Assembly: GCF_000317615.1 (NCBI RefSeq)
Contig: NC_019780.1
Span: forward strand, 2,873,840-2,937,839
DNA from: Dactylococcopsis salina PCC 8305
Lineage (GTDB): Bacteria > Cyanobacteriota > Cyanobacteriia > Cyanobacteriales > Rubidibacteraceae
Direction of reading: 5' to 3'
Length of the DNA: 64,000 bases
Shown here one piece after another: positions 26,901-38,200 of this stretch. Each line of letters opens with the position of its first letter. The first letter of the stretch is position 1. A model generated the notes under the pieces. It was not told the origin of the DNA, did not search any database, and saw only the letters and a list, made by a program, of their open reading frames with translations. The translations under genes and the position numbers were made by a program.

Positions 26901-29900
26901 TTTGTTAACTGAAAATAACCCTTCTCAAGCTGTCATATCTGGTTATGTCGATCTTCTCTTTGATCCAAGTGTCTTAGAAGTTGTGGAAGATAACAGTGAG
27001 ATTGATAATGACGGTTTGAGTGTGAATGGGATTATTCACACTTCAGAATACAATATTAGCCGTAAAGGAGAAGTTTTTAATAGCGAAGGCTTAGTAGATG
27101 AGGTTGGTGCTGGCGATTTTGTTGGTACTCCTTCTGATTTGCCTGAAGATAATAGAATTTTTAGTATCCTTTTCACTGCTACCGAAGACATTACTCCCGA
27201 AAACCCAACTACGATTGAAAGTCAAGCCGGTGAACAGAGCAATAGTGGAATTAATGTACTTAGTGGGCGGGGAGACCAAAGAAGCCAAACTGATTTTGGT
27301 AGCCTGACTCTCCCTGAAGGTGAACTCCCTGCAGATTTAGCAGATTTAGTGGTCACTGAGTTTGATGCTGAAATTGACCATGTTTTGGGCGGTGAAACCA
27401 TCGTTAACTTAACTGTAGAGAACCAAGGAGATGGAACTTCCCCAGGTTTCCAAGTAGAAATTCTCTACTATACTGCTGATAACAGTGAAGAACTGGCTGA
27501 AGAAGAACCCATTGTTGTTCAAACTCTTGCCCTCGATGAATTAGTTGCGGGGGAAGCAGTCAATGAAACTTCAGAAGTCTCTTTGCCGATAGAAGCCCTC
27601 TTAGCCGAAGCGTTAGAAGATGATCCCTCTATCTTTGGAGAACCACTCCCAGAACAGGGATTTTTTACCTCAAATAACATTGACCATCTTGGAATTCGCA
27701 TTATTGATAATCCTTCTTCTAATGAAAATGAAGAAACATTTGTTAATAATGGTGTAGATGGCATCGAAGGCAAGGATGTTGATGATATTGCTTTCTTCCC
27801 TTGGGATTTCTTAAATAATGCTGCCGACGGAGTGATATCAGGAGGAAAAGATCAATTAACTTCCGATGGGCAAGTAACAGGGGTTGATCTTAATGCAGTC
27901 AGTGGCAGCGTTGGTTCCTTTATTGAAAATATTGAAGATGATCGTAATGGTTTAGATTTAGCACCCATTGATTTGGACTTAGATGGAGCGATAAGCCCAG
28001 TTGATTCTGTAAGGGTTGGTAACCGAGTGGGTTACTTAATCAATCCCGAAGTTAGAGAAGTTGGCATCCTTCCCATTGCTAATAATGATAGTGGTTTTAC
28101 TGAAGCTAATACGCCCCTCACCTTAGAGATCTTAAATAATGATCAAGCTAATGATAGTCCAGGGGGATTGCAAATAACAAACTTACCTCAGACAACTGAA
28201 AACGGTGGAGAAATACAACTCGACAACCAACTACGCCTCATATATACTCCTAACCCAAATTTTATAGGAGTAGATAGCTTCACCTATACAGTTAGCAACG
28301 AAAGTGGGAATTCTGACGAAGCAACAGTTGATGTCTTTGTTGACATTCCTCAAAATCCCAATGTCCAAGTTAGCCTAGAATTAAATCCTGTACCCGGAGA
28401 AGAAGCGCAATTAGAGGATGGAATACAAAGTGGCGATCAATTTCTGGTTGATGTTCGTTTCTTAGATTTAGTCACTGAAGATAACCCTTCTCAAGCAGTT
28501 GCCCAAGGATATGTTGACTTGAGCTTTGATTCAAACATTTTACAAGTTATAGAAAATGACAATACCATCGATGCTGAAGATGGAGTTGTAGATGGAATTA
28601 TTTATAATCCAGATTATAACTTTGCTCGACAAGGAACTGTTATTAATGAGGAAGGCTTAGTGAATGAAGTAGGAGGTGGTGCATTTGTCACCAACTCGAA
28701 TAACTTTCCTGAGGATAATCGAATTTTCAGCATTCTTTTCACTGCCACTGAAGATATAACCTCAGAAGACTTAGTATCAATTGTCAGCACAGCTAGTGGC
28801 GGAAATTTGAGTACAATTACTGTATTGAGTCAGTTAGAAGACCAACGAAGTCAAACTGATTTTGGTAGCCTGACTCTCCCTGAGACAGATGACAATATCG
28901 TTGATGGTGGCGGCGGAGAAAATGTCCCTCCCGAATTCGACCAAGACTCATTTACATTTGAGACGGTTGACTTAGACGGGGAAGGAGGCGACGACGCTCA
29001 AAATGGTGATCCAGTTGGAACGGTAACCGCTACTGATGCCAACGCTGGCGATACACTCACCTTCGCGATTACTGGTGGTAATGACCCCGACGGCGACGGC
29101 ACAAACGCTTTTGCCATTGACGAAGCAAGTGGTGAAGTCACCATTGTTGACACCGCAGAGTTATTAGGAGACGGATTTAACGGAGAACTCACCGTAACCG
29201 TAATCGACCAAGACGGTGCCTCCGATGAAGCGACAGTTTCCATTCCAGTGAGTGGTCCCGAAAACAACCCCCCAGCGGCGGCTGACGACAGCAATAGCAC
29301 CGCAGAAGACACCGTTTTAACTGTAGAAGCGGCAAGCGTTCTCGCCAATGATACCGACCCCGAAGGAGACGCGCTGACGGTGAGTGCGGTCAATGGGGGA
29401 GAAGACAATGTTGGCACAGAAATCACCTTAGATTCTGGGGCATTGTTAACTCTCAACGTAGATGGAAGCTATGAGTATGACCCCAACGGCGCGTTTGAAG
29501 ACCTCAACGACGGGGAAACAGATACTGATACCTTTACCTATACAGTTTCCGATGGCAACGGTGGAACGGATACTGCAATGGTAGAAATTACCATTGAAGG
29601 TATCACTGATAATCTCCCGCCCATCTTTGATGTTGCTACAGAACAGGCCCTTGATGAAAACACCGCTTTAGTTGTGGCAGCGGTAGCCAGTGACCCCGAT
29701 GGGGATGACCTCACTTTCTCTTTCTCCGGTGGTGCTGACGAAGCCTTATTCACCATTGATGCTGATGGAAACTTGAGCTTTATTAACCCTCCCGACTTTG
29801 AAAATCCTGAAGATGATGGTGAAGATAATGTTTATAACGTTCAAGTGAGTGTTAATGACTCACAAGAGACAGTTACTGAAGAGTTTGCGGTCACGATCAA

Positions 29901-32900
29901 CGATGTTGATGAAACTATCCCAGGACCGCCCCAAGTGGTCAATCCCATCAACGACTTGACCATCAATGAGGGAGAAACTCCAAATCCGATTAACCTCTTT
30001 GATGTCTTTGAAGATAGCGAAGATGCTGATTCTGAGCTAGACTACCGCATTCTCAATACTAACAATGCCTTGATTGAAACAGCCTTGAGTGCAGGAGAAC
30101 TCCGCTTCATTCCCTTTCCAGGTAGTGGTAGCACTGAGATTACCGTTCTAGCCACTGACACTGATGATGAGATAAGTAATGCAACCTTTACCATTACAAT
30201 TGACACCCCTCCCGCAGTGGTCAACCCCATCGATGATCGGAATATCCCATCAGACAGTGATCCCATTCGACTAAATTTGTTTGAAACCTTTGAAGACAAC
30301 CAAGATAGCGACTCCAACCTGAGTTTTGATGTCGATAGCAAAAATCCCAACTTAGTCAGTACGTCATTTGATGAAGCAAGGGGAATACTTTTCCTGCAAT
30401 TGCCGTCTAATGATGAAGGGAGTAGTAAAGTCACTGTCACCGCCACGGATAGCAATGGACTGGCGACAGAAGAAACCTTCTTAGTAACCGTCGGAACTTC
30501 GATCCCCACAGAAGAACCCAATGATACCCTAGTCACTGCCACCAATACCCAACTTGACTTGGAGAATCAACCCAATGTCACGATCGCTGGAACAATTGGA
30601 GATAACAGCTTCGAGAGCCAAGATATTGATCTCTATAAGATGACCTTAACTCAAGGAGACCGGCTCACCGCAGATATTGACACCAATGAGAGTTCTGCCC
30701 TCGATTCCATCCTGAGAATTTTTGATAGCAATGGTCTGGAAGTGGCTCTAAATGATGATAGCAATGGCGAAACCGATTCTCTTGTCACCTTCACCGTTGA
30801 CGAAGCAGTAGAACGAGCAACTTACTATATCGGTGTCAGTGGATTTAGCAATACCAGCTATAACCCTAATCTTGAAAACTCTGGCACTAAGGGCAGCACA
30901 GGAGCGTATAACTTAACCCTCACCCTGTCTTCCATTACTGGTGAAGAGCCAGCTAATGACACAATTCCGCAAGCAATGGAGATCGCTTCTAGCCTTGACG
31001 AAGAGGGATTATTCCGTGAAGAAGCCTTCATTGGTGACAACGCTCCTTTTCAAGCCGATAAGGATGTTGATCTTTACCAAGTTCAACTTCAGCAAGGAGA
31101 AACGATTACCATTGATCTTGATACCGAAGTCAACAGCCCCCTTGACTTAATTCTACAGGTCTTCAATGCCACAGGGGGTCAAGTTCCCACCGGCTTCAAC
31201 GACAATGGCACCGCCCCCGAGGAACAAAAGACAAATACAGACCCTTATTTAGAATTTAGCGCCCCCTTCAGCGGCACCTATTACGTCGGAGTCAGCGACC
31301 AAGCAAACGACCTGTATAGCCCCTACAACCCCGAAAGTGGACAAAGTCCAGGGGCAACAGGCGCGTATGCAATCAACATTACGCAAGATGTTTCCCGTGA
31401 AGATAGTCCCCCCGAAGCCTCTCCCAACGACACCCTCGACACCGCCACCGCCTTGTTAGTGGGAGATGAAATTCAAGGGAATATTGGCGATAGAACGGAA
31501 TTTGTCACCGTTCCAGGATTAGATGTTGACCTTTACACCCTCACCCTGCAAGGCAACCAAGCCATCAGCATCACTCTGAACAGCACCTCCCGTCTTGACC
31601 CCGTCTTACGACTATTCAACGCCCAAGGAGAAGAAATTGCCTTCAATGACGACATCGGAAACAGTAACAATTCCCGCATCGAATTTCAGGTTCCCGAAAC
31701 CGTAGAAACCGAAGATTACCTCATCGGTGTCAGTGGCTTTGGCAACGAAGACTATGATATCAACGAAGAAGGCAGCGGCGCCCCCTTTGCCAGTACAGGA
31801 AGTTACCAACTCATCGTTACCGAACAAGAAACTCCACAACTAGAAGCCGGTGCCGAACAAGAAAACGATACCCTAGCAACCGCTACCCCAACTGAGTTAA
31901 CCCTAGACAATCCTAGCCTTAAACAAACTAACGCCATCGGTAATAACACCAGCCTAGAAGAAGTGGGGTTAGATGTTGATCTTTTGAGAGTGGTACTAGA
32001 TCCCAGTACTCGTCTCACTGCCGATATCAACACCGCCAACTTAGACTCCAACCTAGACTCCCTACTCCATATCTTCGATGAAAATGGTAACTCCGTTGCC
32101 TTCAACGACGATGAAAGCATCAACAGCAACGACTCCTTCCTTGAATTTGTCCCGGAACAAGCCGGAACCTACTATATCGGAGTCAGTGGGTTAGGAAATG
32201 AAGCCTATGATCCCAACACCGGAGAAGATGTCAAAGCCGGTCGTGTCGGGGAATATGAAATCGAAATCACTCTTAGCGAAGCCATTCCAGAAGAAACTTC
32301 CAATGACACTCGCGAGACAGCCATCGAAACTGAACTCACCAATAACCGCTTCACACGGGAGGGATTCATTGGGGATAATCCCGATGTGCAAGCCGATGTG
32401 GACTTTTATGAAATCGATCTCGAAGCCGGAGAGACTCTTACCATTGAAGTCAATGGGCGCGACTCAGACTTAGAGAGTTTTGTCGAGTTGTTCAAAGGCG
32501 ATGAAACAGACAATCTCCTCGAAGAGAAATACGATGCAGGAGACTTCCCCCATCCAGAAGTAAGCATTGAGATTAAAGAAGATGACACCTACTTCATCCG
32601 TGTTAGCTCCTTTGATGATGGCACTGATGACGGAAAAACTGGAGAATATCAACTAAATCTAGGAGTAGAAAACGCTCCCGCAGCCGCACAAGCCCCCATA
32701 GAAGAAATTCGACCCTCTGTAAACGACGATCGTGAATTTACTAACTCCGATCGAGCCGTCACCATTGATGTTTTAGCCAACGACGTTGCTAACGATGATC
32801 AAGGAGTGAATGAAATCAATGACGATAACTTCCCGAAAACCACCGAAAAAGGGGGAACAGTTACCGTAGAAGATTCCAGTTTAATCTATACTCCCGATCC

Positions 32901-34872
32901 AGACTTTGCAGGGGTAGATACATTTACATACACAGCAGATAATGAAAGTGGCGGTTCGGATCAAGGAACTGTATCAGTAACCGTGAATCGTCCCCTAGAA
33001 GATTCGACAGTACAAGTTCTCCTCGACGTAAAACCAGTGCCAGGAAAAGAAGAGCAACTGAATGATGGATTACAAATTGGGGAAGAATTTCTAGTTGATG
33101 TCCGTTTTCAAGACCTTCTAACCGATAATAATCCTTCTCAAGCGGTCGTCGCTGCTTATGCCGATCTCATGTTTGATCCGCAAGTGCTAGAAGTAGTGGA
33201 AAATAATGAGACCGTAGATGATGAGGATGGTCTGGTCGATGGCATTATTCGGAACCCTTCCTATGGACTCGGCACAAAGGGACAGGTTCGTAATGAGGAA
33301 GGCTTAGTCAATGAAGTAGGAGGAGGAAATTTGGTCTCTAGTCCAGCTGCCCTTCCTGATGATAACCGTGTCTTTAGCCTCCATTTCCGAGCCATAGGAG
33401 GCGGCAATACCGCTCTCTTAGCTAGTGAAGCCGGACAACGTCCGGATTCGGGGATTAACATTATAGCGGGGCGAGGAGATCAGCGCGATCGAACCAACTT
33501 TACAAGAATTAACGCGATCGAGCAAATTACCAATCTAGATGGGAATAATGACATCGCCCCGAACTTAAATCTCGCCATGACCAATCAGATGGTGACTTTC
33601 CAAGAAGAAGGAGTAACTGGTGTTCAAGGGGTAGTGGAAGCAATGGAAGTCAAGGTTGATTTCCAAGACTCAGCAGGCAATCCCTTGTCAGAAGTGGCAG
33701 TGGGAGATACCTTTGAGATTGTTCTCTCAGCAGAAGATTTACGTCCAGAACAATTGGGAGTATTTAGTGCGTTTGCCGATGTGGTTTATGACACAGTCTT
33801 AATAGATGTCAACGAAGCACGCTTAGAAGAGCCTTTTCAATCTCCAGTCATCGACCTAAGTAATGCGATTCAAGAAGGAGAGGGCTTAGTGAATGAATTT
33901 GGGGGGTCTAATTCCAGATTCAACCCAGAGACAGGAACTCAAAAATTTGCAATTTTCACAGCGACGGCTCAAGCTGCTGGTTTATTGGAAGTTAGCACTA
34001 AGGCCGCAGAAGGAGAAACAGCGCTAAACACCCTCTTTGGCATTGATACAGATTTAACGGAAGCCACCCGTTACGGTGAGAATACTCTGAATATTGTTGG
34101 TGAAAGCGTAAAAGGTGCTGATTTAGTGATCACTGAATTTGATGCTGAAATTGACCACGTATTAGGCGGAGAAACCACCGTTAATTTGACAGTAGCTAAC
34201 GAAGGGGATGCAGCGAGTTCTGGTTTCCAAGTAGAAGTGCTTTACTACACCGCAGAGAGTATTGACCAACTTAGCGAAGAAGAACCACAGGTGGTTAAAA
34301 CCCTTGCTTTTGATGAATTAGAAGCGGAAAGGGAGGTTAATGAACAGTCAGAGGTATCGCTACCAGTGGAAACGCTTTTAGCTGAAGCCCTAGAGGATGA
34401 CCCTTCTGTGTTTGGACAAAAACGCCCCATTGATGATGATGGTGAAGAAGGGTTCTTTGAGTCCAATAACATTGACTATCTCGGCGTTCGCATTGTTAAT
34501 AGTGATAATTCTGGGGAAGAGGAGGAGGCATTTGCCAATAATGCTTTGAATGATACGGAGGGAGTCAATATTGATGATATTGCTTTCTTCCCTTGGGATT
34601 TTGTGAATAGCAGTGAAGAGGGGGTGTTGCCGAATCAAGACGATGAAATTGTTTCCGACAAGATTGTCGATTTCAATGATGCCAATGCGGTTTTCCGAAA
34701 TATTGGTGAGGTGATAACGGAAGAGGTGACAGAAGGAAATCGCTTTGGTTTAGATTTGGATCGCATTGATTTTGATCTAGATGGGGCGATTTCTCCCGTA
34801 GATGCGGTGCGTGTGGCTAATCGCATCGGCTATGAAATCAATCCTGATATTTTTGAGGAGAGTGTTGGTTAA
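23914..34872 (+). CDS. Giant adhesin, 3652 residues, three CARDB-dockerin-like modules in one chain
   Basis: Residues 1-160: zincin-like domain with EELGHHLD at 103-110. Then cadherin-like (~162-260), cohesin-like (~263-440), CARDB-like (~444-565), dockerin-like (~575-675, DFDLDGVISPVDAVRVSNRV), cohesin-like (~690-845), cadherin-like (~851-960), cohesin-like (~960-1135), CARDB-like (~1144-1270), dockerin-like (~1285-1385, DLDLDGAISPVDSVRVGNRV), tandem-95-like, cohesin-like (~1482-1655), cadherin/VCBS/cadherin (~1670-2005), two Ig-like domains, five PPC-like domains (~2196-2920), tandem-95-like, two cohesin-like domains (~3031-3400), CARDB-like and a third dockerin-like end. Internal copies of what is a C-terminal module elsewhere suggest that it grew by fusion of adhesin units. 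No signal peptide is visible; export by type I secretion is inferred. ATG 23914 has no strong ribosome-binding site, but this Met is conserved at 15655 and 4475. Confidence 0.9.
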   Translation: MFISPDYLLPNWQNALTELASSGRLLTAAQEALQLETIPDSLAELIKQWQTGDFSQLPTVEVLSNESISGAMGAYASSLETIYLNEDWLATASEEDALAVLMEELGHHLDNVVNEKDATGDEGAIFASLLQGKGFGDQVREEDDRATLEINGESVTVEQADNAPPIVEDTTFTIDNESLFSFLGEIVASDPDGDFLEFTIVDGNEDIDGDGIPPFVIDPFENIGEIFVDDIDDLQLADEFFLTVEVSDGEFTDTGTVEINVTAEPTVEVNLELRAIPGQEAQLEDGIQSGDEFLVDVRFLDLVTEDNPSQAVTFGYADLLFDPNVLQVVEDDNTVDGEDGVVDGIVRGPDYITGRTGTVRNLDGIVAEVGGGAVVFGEESFPEENRVFSILFTATEDITPENPTTIESQAVDGIFSGINVLSKPGDQRSQTDFGSLTLPETNNEADLVVTEFDAITDHALNGETTVNFTIENQGNSNTSEFEFDILYYTADNLEQLSQEQPIVVESIVLDELAVGDSVIQTLALSLPLDLLIEEALKDDPPVIGEPLPEEGFFTSNNIDHLGIRINGVEANPIEGVNVDDIAFFPWDFLNLAADGVIQGGSDELISNGEVEQVDFTAVAQNIGEVITEEITEDPLGLDLDRMDFDLDGVISPVDAVRVSNRVGYDINPNAVDDTGETEIPAAGGSVQPSVPEEAVEISISFQDLDGNPIETVNVGEEFEIVLSVEDLREAENLFGVFSIYGDVNYDTNLASILDVEVSESLTVAVGEASINESQGVVDEIGGVNPSGIDDFGVTQTEFAVLTAEATAQGLFEVSTNVGDGVAAFNTVNGFDNDVNANTVYRSETIEVEGGEGGNAPPIIEDTTFTIDPTDDESLSSFLGGIVASDPDGDFLEFTIVDGNEDIDGDEIPPFVIDTFGNDGEIFVDDIDDLQLADEFFLTVEVSDGEFTDTGTVEINVTAEPIVEVNLELRAIPGQEAQLEDGIQSGDEFLVDVRFLDLLTENNPSQAVISGYVDLLFDPSVLEVVEDNSEIDNDGLSVNGIIHTSEYNISRKGEVFNSEGLVDEVGAGDFVGTPSDLPEDNRIFSILFTATEDITPENPTTIESQAGEQSNSGINVLSGRGDQRSQTDFGSLTLPEGELPADLADLVVTEFDAEIDHVLGGETIVNLTVENQGDGTSPGFQVEILYYTADNSEELAEEEPIVVQTLALDELVAGEAVNETSEVSLPIEALLAEALEDDPSIFGEPLPEQGFFTSNNIDHLGIRIIDNPSSNENEETFVNNGVDGIEGKDVDDIAFFPWDFLNNAADGVISGGKDQLTSDGQVTGVDLNAVSGSVGSFIENIEDDRNGLDLAPIDLDLDGAISPVDSVRVGNRVGYLINPEVREVGILPIANNDSGFTEANTPLTLEILNNDQANDSPGGLQITNLPQTTENGGEIQLDNQLRLIYTPNPNFIGVDSFTYTVSNESGNSDEATVDVFVDIPQNPNVQVSLELNPVPGEEAQLEDGIQSGDQFLVDVRFLDLVTEDNPSQAVAQGYVDLSFDSNILQVIENDNTIDAEDGVVDGIIYNPDYNFARQGTVINEEGLVNEVGGGAFVTNSNNFPEDNRIFSILFTATEDITSEDLVSIVSTASGGNLSTITVLSQLEDQRSQTDFGSLTLPETDDNIVDGGGGENVPPEFDQDSFTFETVDLDGEGGDDAQNGDPVGTVTATDANAGDTLTFAITGGNDPDGDGTNAFAIDEASGEVTIVDTAELLGDGFNGELTVTVIDQDGASDEATVSIPVSGPENNPPAAADDSNSTAEDTVLTVEAASVLANDTDPEGDALTVSAVNGGEDNVGTEITLDSGALLTLNVDGSYEYDPNGAFEDLNDGETDTDTFTYTVSDGNGGTDTAMVEITIEGITDNLPPIFDVATEQALDENTALVVAAVASDPDGDDLTFSFSGGADEALFTIDADGNLSFINPPDFENPEDDGEDNVYNVQVSVNDSQETVTEEFAVTINDVDETIPGPPQVVNPINDLTINEGETPNPINLFDVFEDSEDADSELDYRILNTNNALIETALSAGELRFIPFPGSGSTEITVLATDTDDEISNATFTITIDTPPAVVNPIDDRNIPSDSDPIRLNLFETFEDNQDSDSNLSFDVDSKNPNLVSTSFDEARGILFLQLPSNDEGSSKVTVTATDSNGLATEETFLVTVGTSIPTEEPNDTLVTATNTQLDLENQPNVTIAGTIGDNSFESQDIDLYKMTLTQGDRLTADIDTNESSALDSILRIFDSNGLEVALNDDSNGETDSLVTFTVDEAVERATYYIGVSGFSNTSYNPNLENSGTKGSTGAYNLTLTLSSITGEEPANDTIPQAMEIASSLDEEGLFREEAFIGDNAPFQADKDVDLYQVQLQQGETITIDLDTEVNSPLDLILQVFNATGGQVPTGFNDNGTAPEEQKTNTDPYLEFSAPFSGTYYVGVSDQANDLYSPYNPESGQSPGATGAYAINITQDVSREDSPPEASPNDTLDTATALLVGDEIQGNIGDRTEFVTVPGLDVDLYTLTLQGNQAISITLNSTSRLDPVLRLFNAQGEEIAFNDDIGNSNNSRIEFQVPETVETEDYLIGVSGFGNEDYDINEEGSGAPFASTGSYQLIVTEQETPQLEAGAEQENDTLATATPTELTLDNPSLKQTNAIGNNTSLEEVGLDVDLLRVVLDPSTRLTADINTANLDSNLDSLLHIFDENGNSVAFNDDESINSNDSFLEFVPEQAGTYYIGVSGLGNEAYDPNTGEDVKAGRVGEYEIEITLSEAIPEETSNDTRETAIETELTNNRFTREGFIGDNPDVQADVDFYEIDLEAGETLTIEVNGRDSDLESFVELFKGDETDNLLEEKYDAGDFPHPEVSIEIKEDDTYFIRVSSFDDGTDDGKTGEYQLNLGVENAPAAAQAPIEEIRPSVNDDREFTNSDRAVTIDVLANDVANDDQGVNEINDDNFPKTTEKGGTVTVEDSSLIYTPDPDFAGVDTFTYTADNESGGSDQGTVSVTVNRPLEDSTVQVLLDVKPVPGKEEQLNDGLQIGEEFLVDVRFQDLLTDNNPSQAVVAAYADLMFDPQVLEVVENNETVDDEDGLVDGIIRNPSYGLGTKGQVRNEEGLVNEVGGGNLVSSPAALPDDNRVFSLHFRAIGGGNTALLASEAGQRPDSGINIIAGRGDQRDRTNFTRINAIEQITNLDGNNDIAPNLNLAMTNQMVTFQEEGVTGVQGVVEAMEVKVDFQDSAGNPLSEVAVGDTFEIVLSAEDLRPEQLGVFSAFADVVYDTVLIDVNEARLEEPFQSPVIDLSNAIQEGEGLVNEFGGSNSRFNPETGTQKFAIFTATAQAAGLLEVSTKAAEGETALNTLFGIDTDLTEATRYGENTLNIVGESVKGADLVITEFDAEIDHVLGGETTVNLTVANEGDAASSGFQVEVLYYTAESIDQLSEEEPQVVKTLAFDELEAEREVNEQSEVSLPVETLLAEALEDDPSVFGQKRPIDDDGEEGFFESNNIDYLGVRIVNSDNSGEEEEAFANNALNDTEGVNIDDIAFFPWDFVNSSEEGVLPNQDDEIVSDKIVDFNDANAVFRNIGEVITEEVTEGNRFGLDLDRIDFDLDGAISPVDAVRVANRIGYEINPDIFEESVG

Positions 34873-35258
34873 GTTGATTAAATTTCCTATTCTGAGGTGG
34901 TATTGAATCAATTTAATGCCCAACCCCCGACTTAGAAAATTGGCTTCCTAGTATTTATTGGATTGCAGAAGGATTGAGAACTGCCAGGGAGAATTTCTCA
35001 TGTAGTTATGAACCATACTCTCTCTGGTTCGATTCGATGACATCAACGGGTGCGATCGCAATGTGCCATAAAAATGAAAGAAATGCGACTCTGATCTCAA
35101 TTTATAGAATCGCAACAAACTGGTTTTTTATTTCAAAGTATAACTAACCAGTAGTTTATAACCTTTTTTCAGAATATATTGGACTCAGTGGTTGAGTGTT
35201 CAATTTGGCGACAAGGATTGAATTCTCTCCCAGTTAAGGGAGCGGGAGGTTTGAAGAA
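34873..35258 (+). other. Intergenic region: duplicated spacer ending at HIP1, then unique leader
   Basis: Bases to ~35051 repeat the spacer found after the adhesins ending at 13117 and 23443. The repeat stops exactly at a GCGATCGC octamer (35052-35059), and the UPF0104 fragment present in the other two copies is absent. The rest (35060-35243) is unrelated AT-rich sequence with no gene. A good ribosome-binding site GGGAGG (35244-35249) precedes the next ATG. Confidence 0.6.
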
Positions 35259-38200
35259 ATGGTATTTCAATCTGAAAGTGAAGTAGGAAGAACAGTAGAA
35301 GAGTTACTTGAAGACCTCGTCTTCAACGTGAGAGAGCTTTTAATAGAATTTGCTGACAGTGATCAGTTCAAGTCAGTTTTATCAACTAGCTTCGGAAGTG
35401 ATTACAAGCAAGAAAAGGTAGCCAGATTAAGATCAGAATTTCTAAGTGGTGATTTTTTAGACGAAATTGAGATTGAAGTTCTTCCCAGTGAGACATTACA
35501 GGGAGCTTTAGGGGCTTATGCCAGTGAAAACAATACAATTTATCTGTCTCAAGAGTTGCTAGTTTCTTCTCCTCAACAAGCTAATTCTGTGCTTTTAGAA
35601 GAAGTCGGACACGCGATCGATGCTTTTTTGAATCGAAGTGACACTCTTGGGGATGAGGGCGCGATTTTTTCAGCATTAGTGCGCAATATTAGTCTGAGTG
35701 AAAGTCAGTTGCAAGCCTTGGAAACTGAAGATGACAGAGGAACCATTGTAGTGGATGGGGAAACCATCGAAGTTGAGCAAGCGACTTTGACAGTAACAAC
35801 GGCCGATGACTTTACTCTTGATGACGGTGAGCTGTCTTTGCGGGAAGCGATCGCGCAAGCGAACAATAGCCCTGCTAGAGATATTATTCAGTTTGATAGT
35901 AGCTTAAGTGGAGAAACGATCACTCTCAATAACAGTCAACTAACGATTACAAGCGACCTCATTATTAAGGGTTTGGAAGCGGGTCAGATTACGATCAATG
36001 GTGGCAGAAACAACCGTGTTTTCTTGATTGATGATGAAAGTTTTAATAATTCCATTGATGTAACCTTCTCAGGATTGACTATTTCAGGAGGATCCTCTGA
36101 CTCTGAAGATTTGGATCGGGGTGCTGGGATCTACAATCATGAAAACCTTACCCTGATTAACACCACTATTTCAGACAACTCAGCAACGGAGTGGGGAGGT
36201 GGTATCTACAACAACTATACAGGCACTCTTACCCTGATTAACAGTACAATCTCAGGGAACTCAGCAGCGTTTGGTGGAGGGGGAATATTTAATGGTGGCA
36301 GTGGTGGTAATGTTACTTTAATTAACAGCACAATCTCAGGAAACTCAGTAGGGTTTTCCAGTCGCAGTGGGGGAATCACCAATTATGGCACAACGACTCT
36401 TGCCAATAGCATCATCGCCAATAGTGAGGGCGGTAGCGATCTAGGCGGAGATGGCGAAATCATTATTGCTGGTGTCAATCTGGTTGAAGATGGCAGTGTG
36501 ACAGGTGGCTCAATTATCAACGAAGATCCCAATCTGACTCCTTTGCAGGACAACGGGGGTCATGTTCCTCTTTTCAATGGCCCAGTCATTGACGCTGGAA
36601 CCAACGGCGCGATTCCTGCTGATACTCTTGACTTAGATGGAGATGGGAATACCGATGAAGATATCCCCTTTGACCAACGGGGAGAGGGCTTCGATCGCGT
36701 TGTTGGTGATGCCGTTGATTTAGGGGCGGTAGAAGTTCAAGGTGAGGAAGTCAGCTCAGTGGAATTATCCCTTGACCCCACCGAGGGGAGTGAAGCTGAC
36801 CAAACTACGTTTACTCTCACAGCAACCGCTTCCCAAGCTGTTTCAGGAGAGCAAACCGTGGAGTTAGCCCTCAGTGGCGATGCCGATGCCGATGACTTTG
36901 CTGGTGAGCTTCCCACAACCATTACCCTTGCTGATGGGGAAACCACAGGCAGTGTCGAAGTAACGGTAAACGATGATGAAGTGGTCGAGGAAGACGAAAC
37001 CGTAACCTTTACGATTTCTAATCCCAGTAATGGTCTTGCGTTAGGAGAAACTGTCGAAGCCTCCGCCGCGATTATAGATAATGATGATGACCCAATCAAT
37101 ATACAAGGGGAATGGCAATATATCTCATCAGAAGATTTCTTCTTTGAGTCAGGGGTTGGATTTAGCGGGGGAGCGCCAGCCTATGCCAGCCCAATTTTCA
37201 TCAGACAAACGGAAGCTCAACTGGAGTTTAGTAGCGTCTTCCTCAACAGTTCAGGAAATGGAACTGGAAGTATCACTGGCAATAACCTTAGTGCGACCCT
37301 TCCCTTAGAATTTGATTCAGGGGCAACAGGAATCGGAGAACTAACCGGCACTCTTAACGCTGAAGGCATGGCAATTAAAGGGGAAATCTTTTTCTCTGCA
37401 GAAGGACTAGAGGGAACAGCCACTATTCCCTTTACCCTGATCAGTCAAGCAAGTCCAGGAGGAGATGATCTAATAATAGGAGATGAAGGAGATAATGTTC
37501 TCCTTTCTGGTTCAGGAAATGATGTCTTAGATGGTGGCTTTACTGGAGATGACGATTTCAGTGACTTTGGGGGAGGAGATGACGAATTCCAAGGCAATAG
37601 CGGACAGGATACTGTTTTCTACCCTGACAGCAACTTCTCTGACTATAACCTAACCTACCAGGGAGAGGATGTATTTATCATTGAAGACCAAAGAGAAGAA
37701 GATAATAATGGCACCGATGTTCTCGAAAGTATTGAACAGCTTGTCTTTGATGACCAAACGGTCACTTTAAATCCCGTAGAACTATCTATTAATCCATCTG
37801 AAGGGGAAGAAGAGGATGAAACCGTTTTCACCGTAACTATCACGGCTTTAAACCCAGTTGATGGAGACCAGAGTGTTTCTCTGAGTCTCAGTGGCGATGC
37901 TGTTGCCAATGACTTCGTTGAAGGAATTCCAGATACAATTACCATTGCTGATGGGACAACCACAACCAGTGTCGAAGTAATGGTGAACGATGATGAAGTG
38001 GTCGAAGAAGACGAAACCGCAACCTTTACGATTTCTAATCCCAGTGAGGGTCTTGCGTTAGGAGAAACTGTCGAAGCCTCCGCCGCGATTATAGATAATG
38101 ATGATGACCCAATCAATATACAAGGGGAATGGCAATATATTTCATCAGAAGATTTCTTCTTTGAGTCAGGGGTTGGATTTAGCGGGGGAGCACCTTCTTT

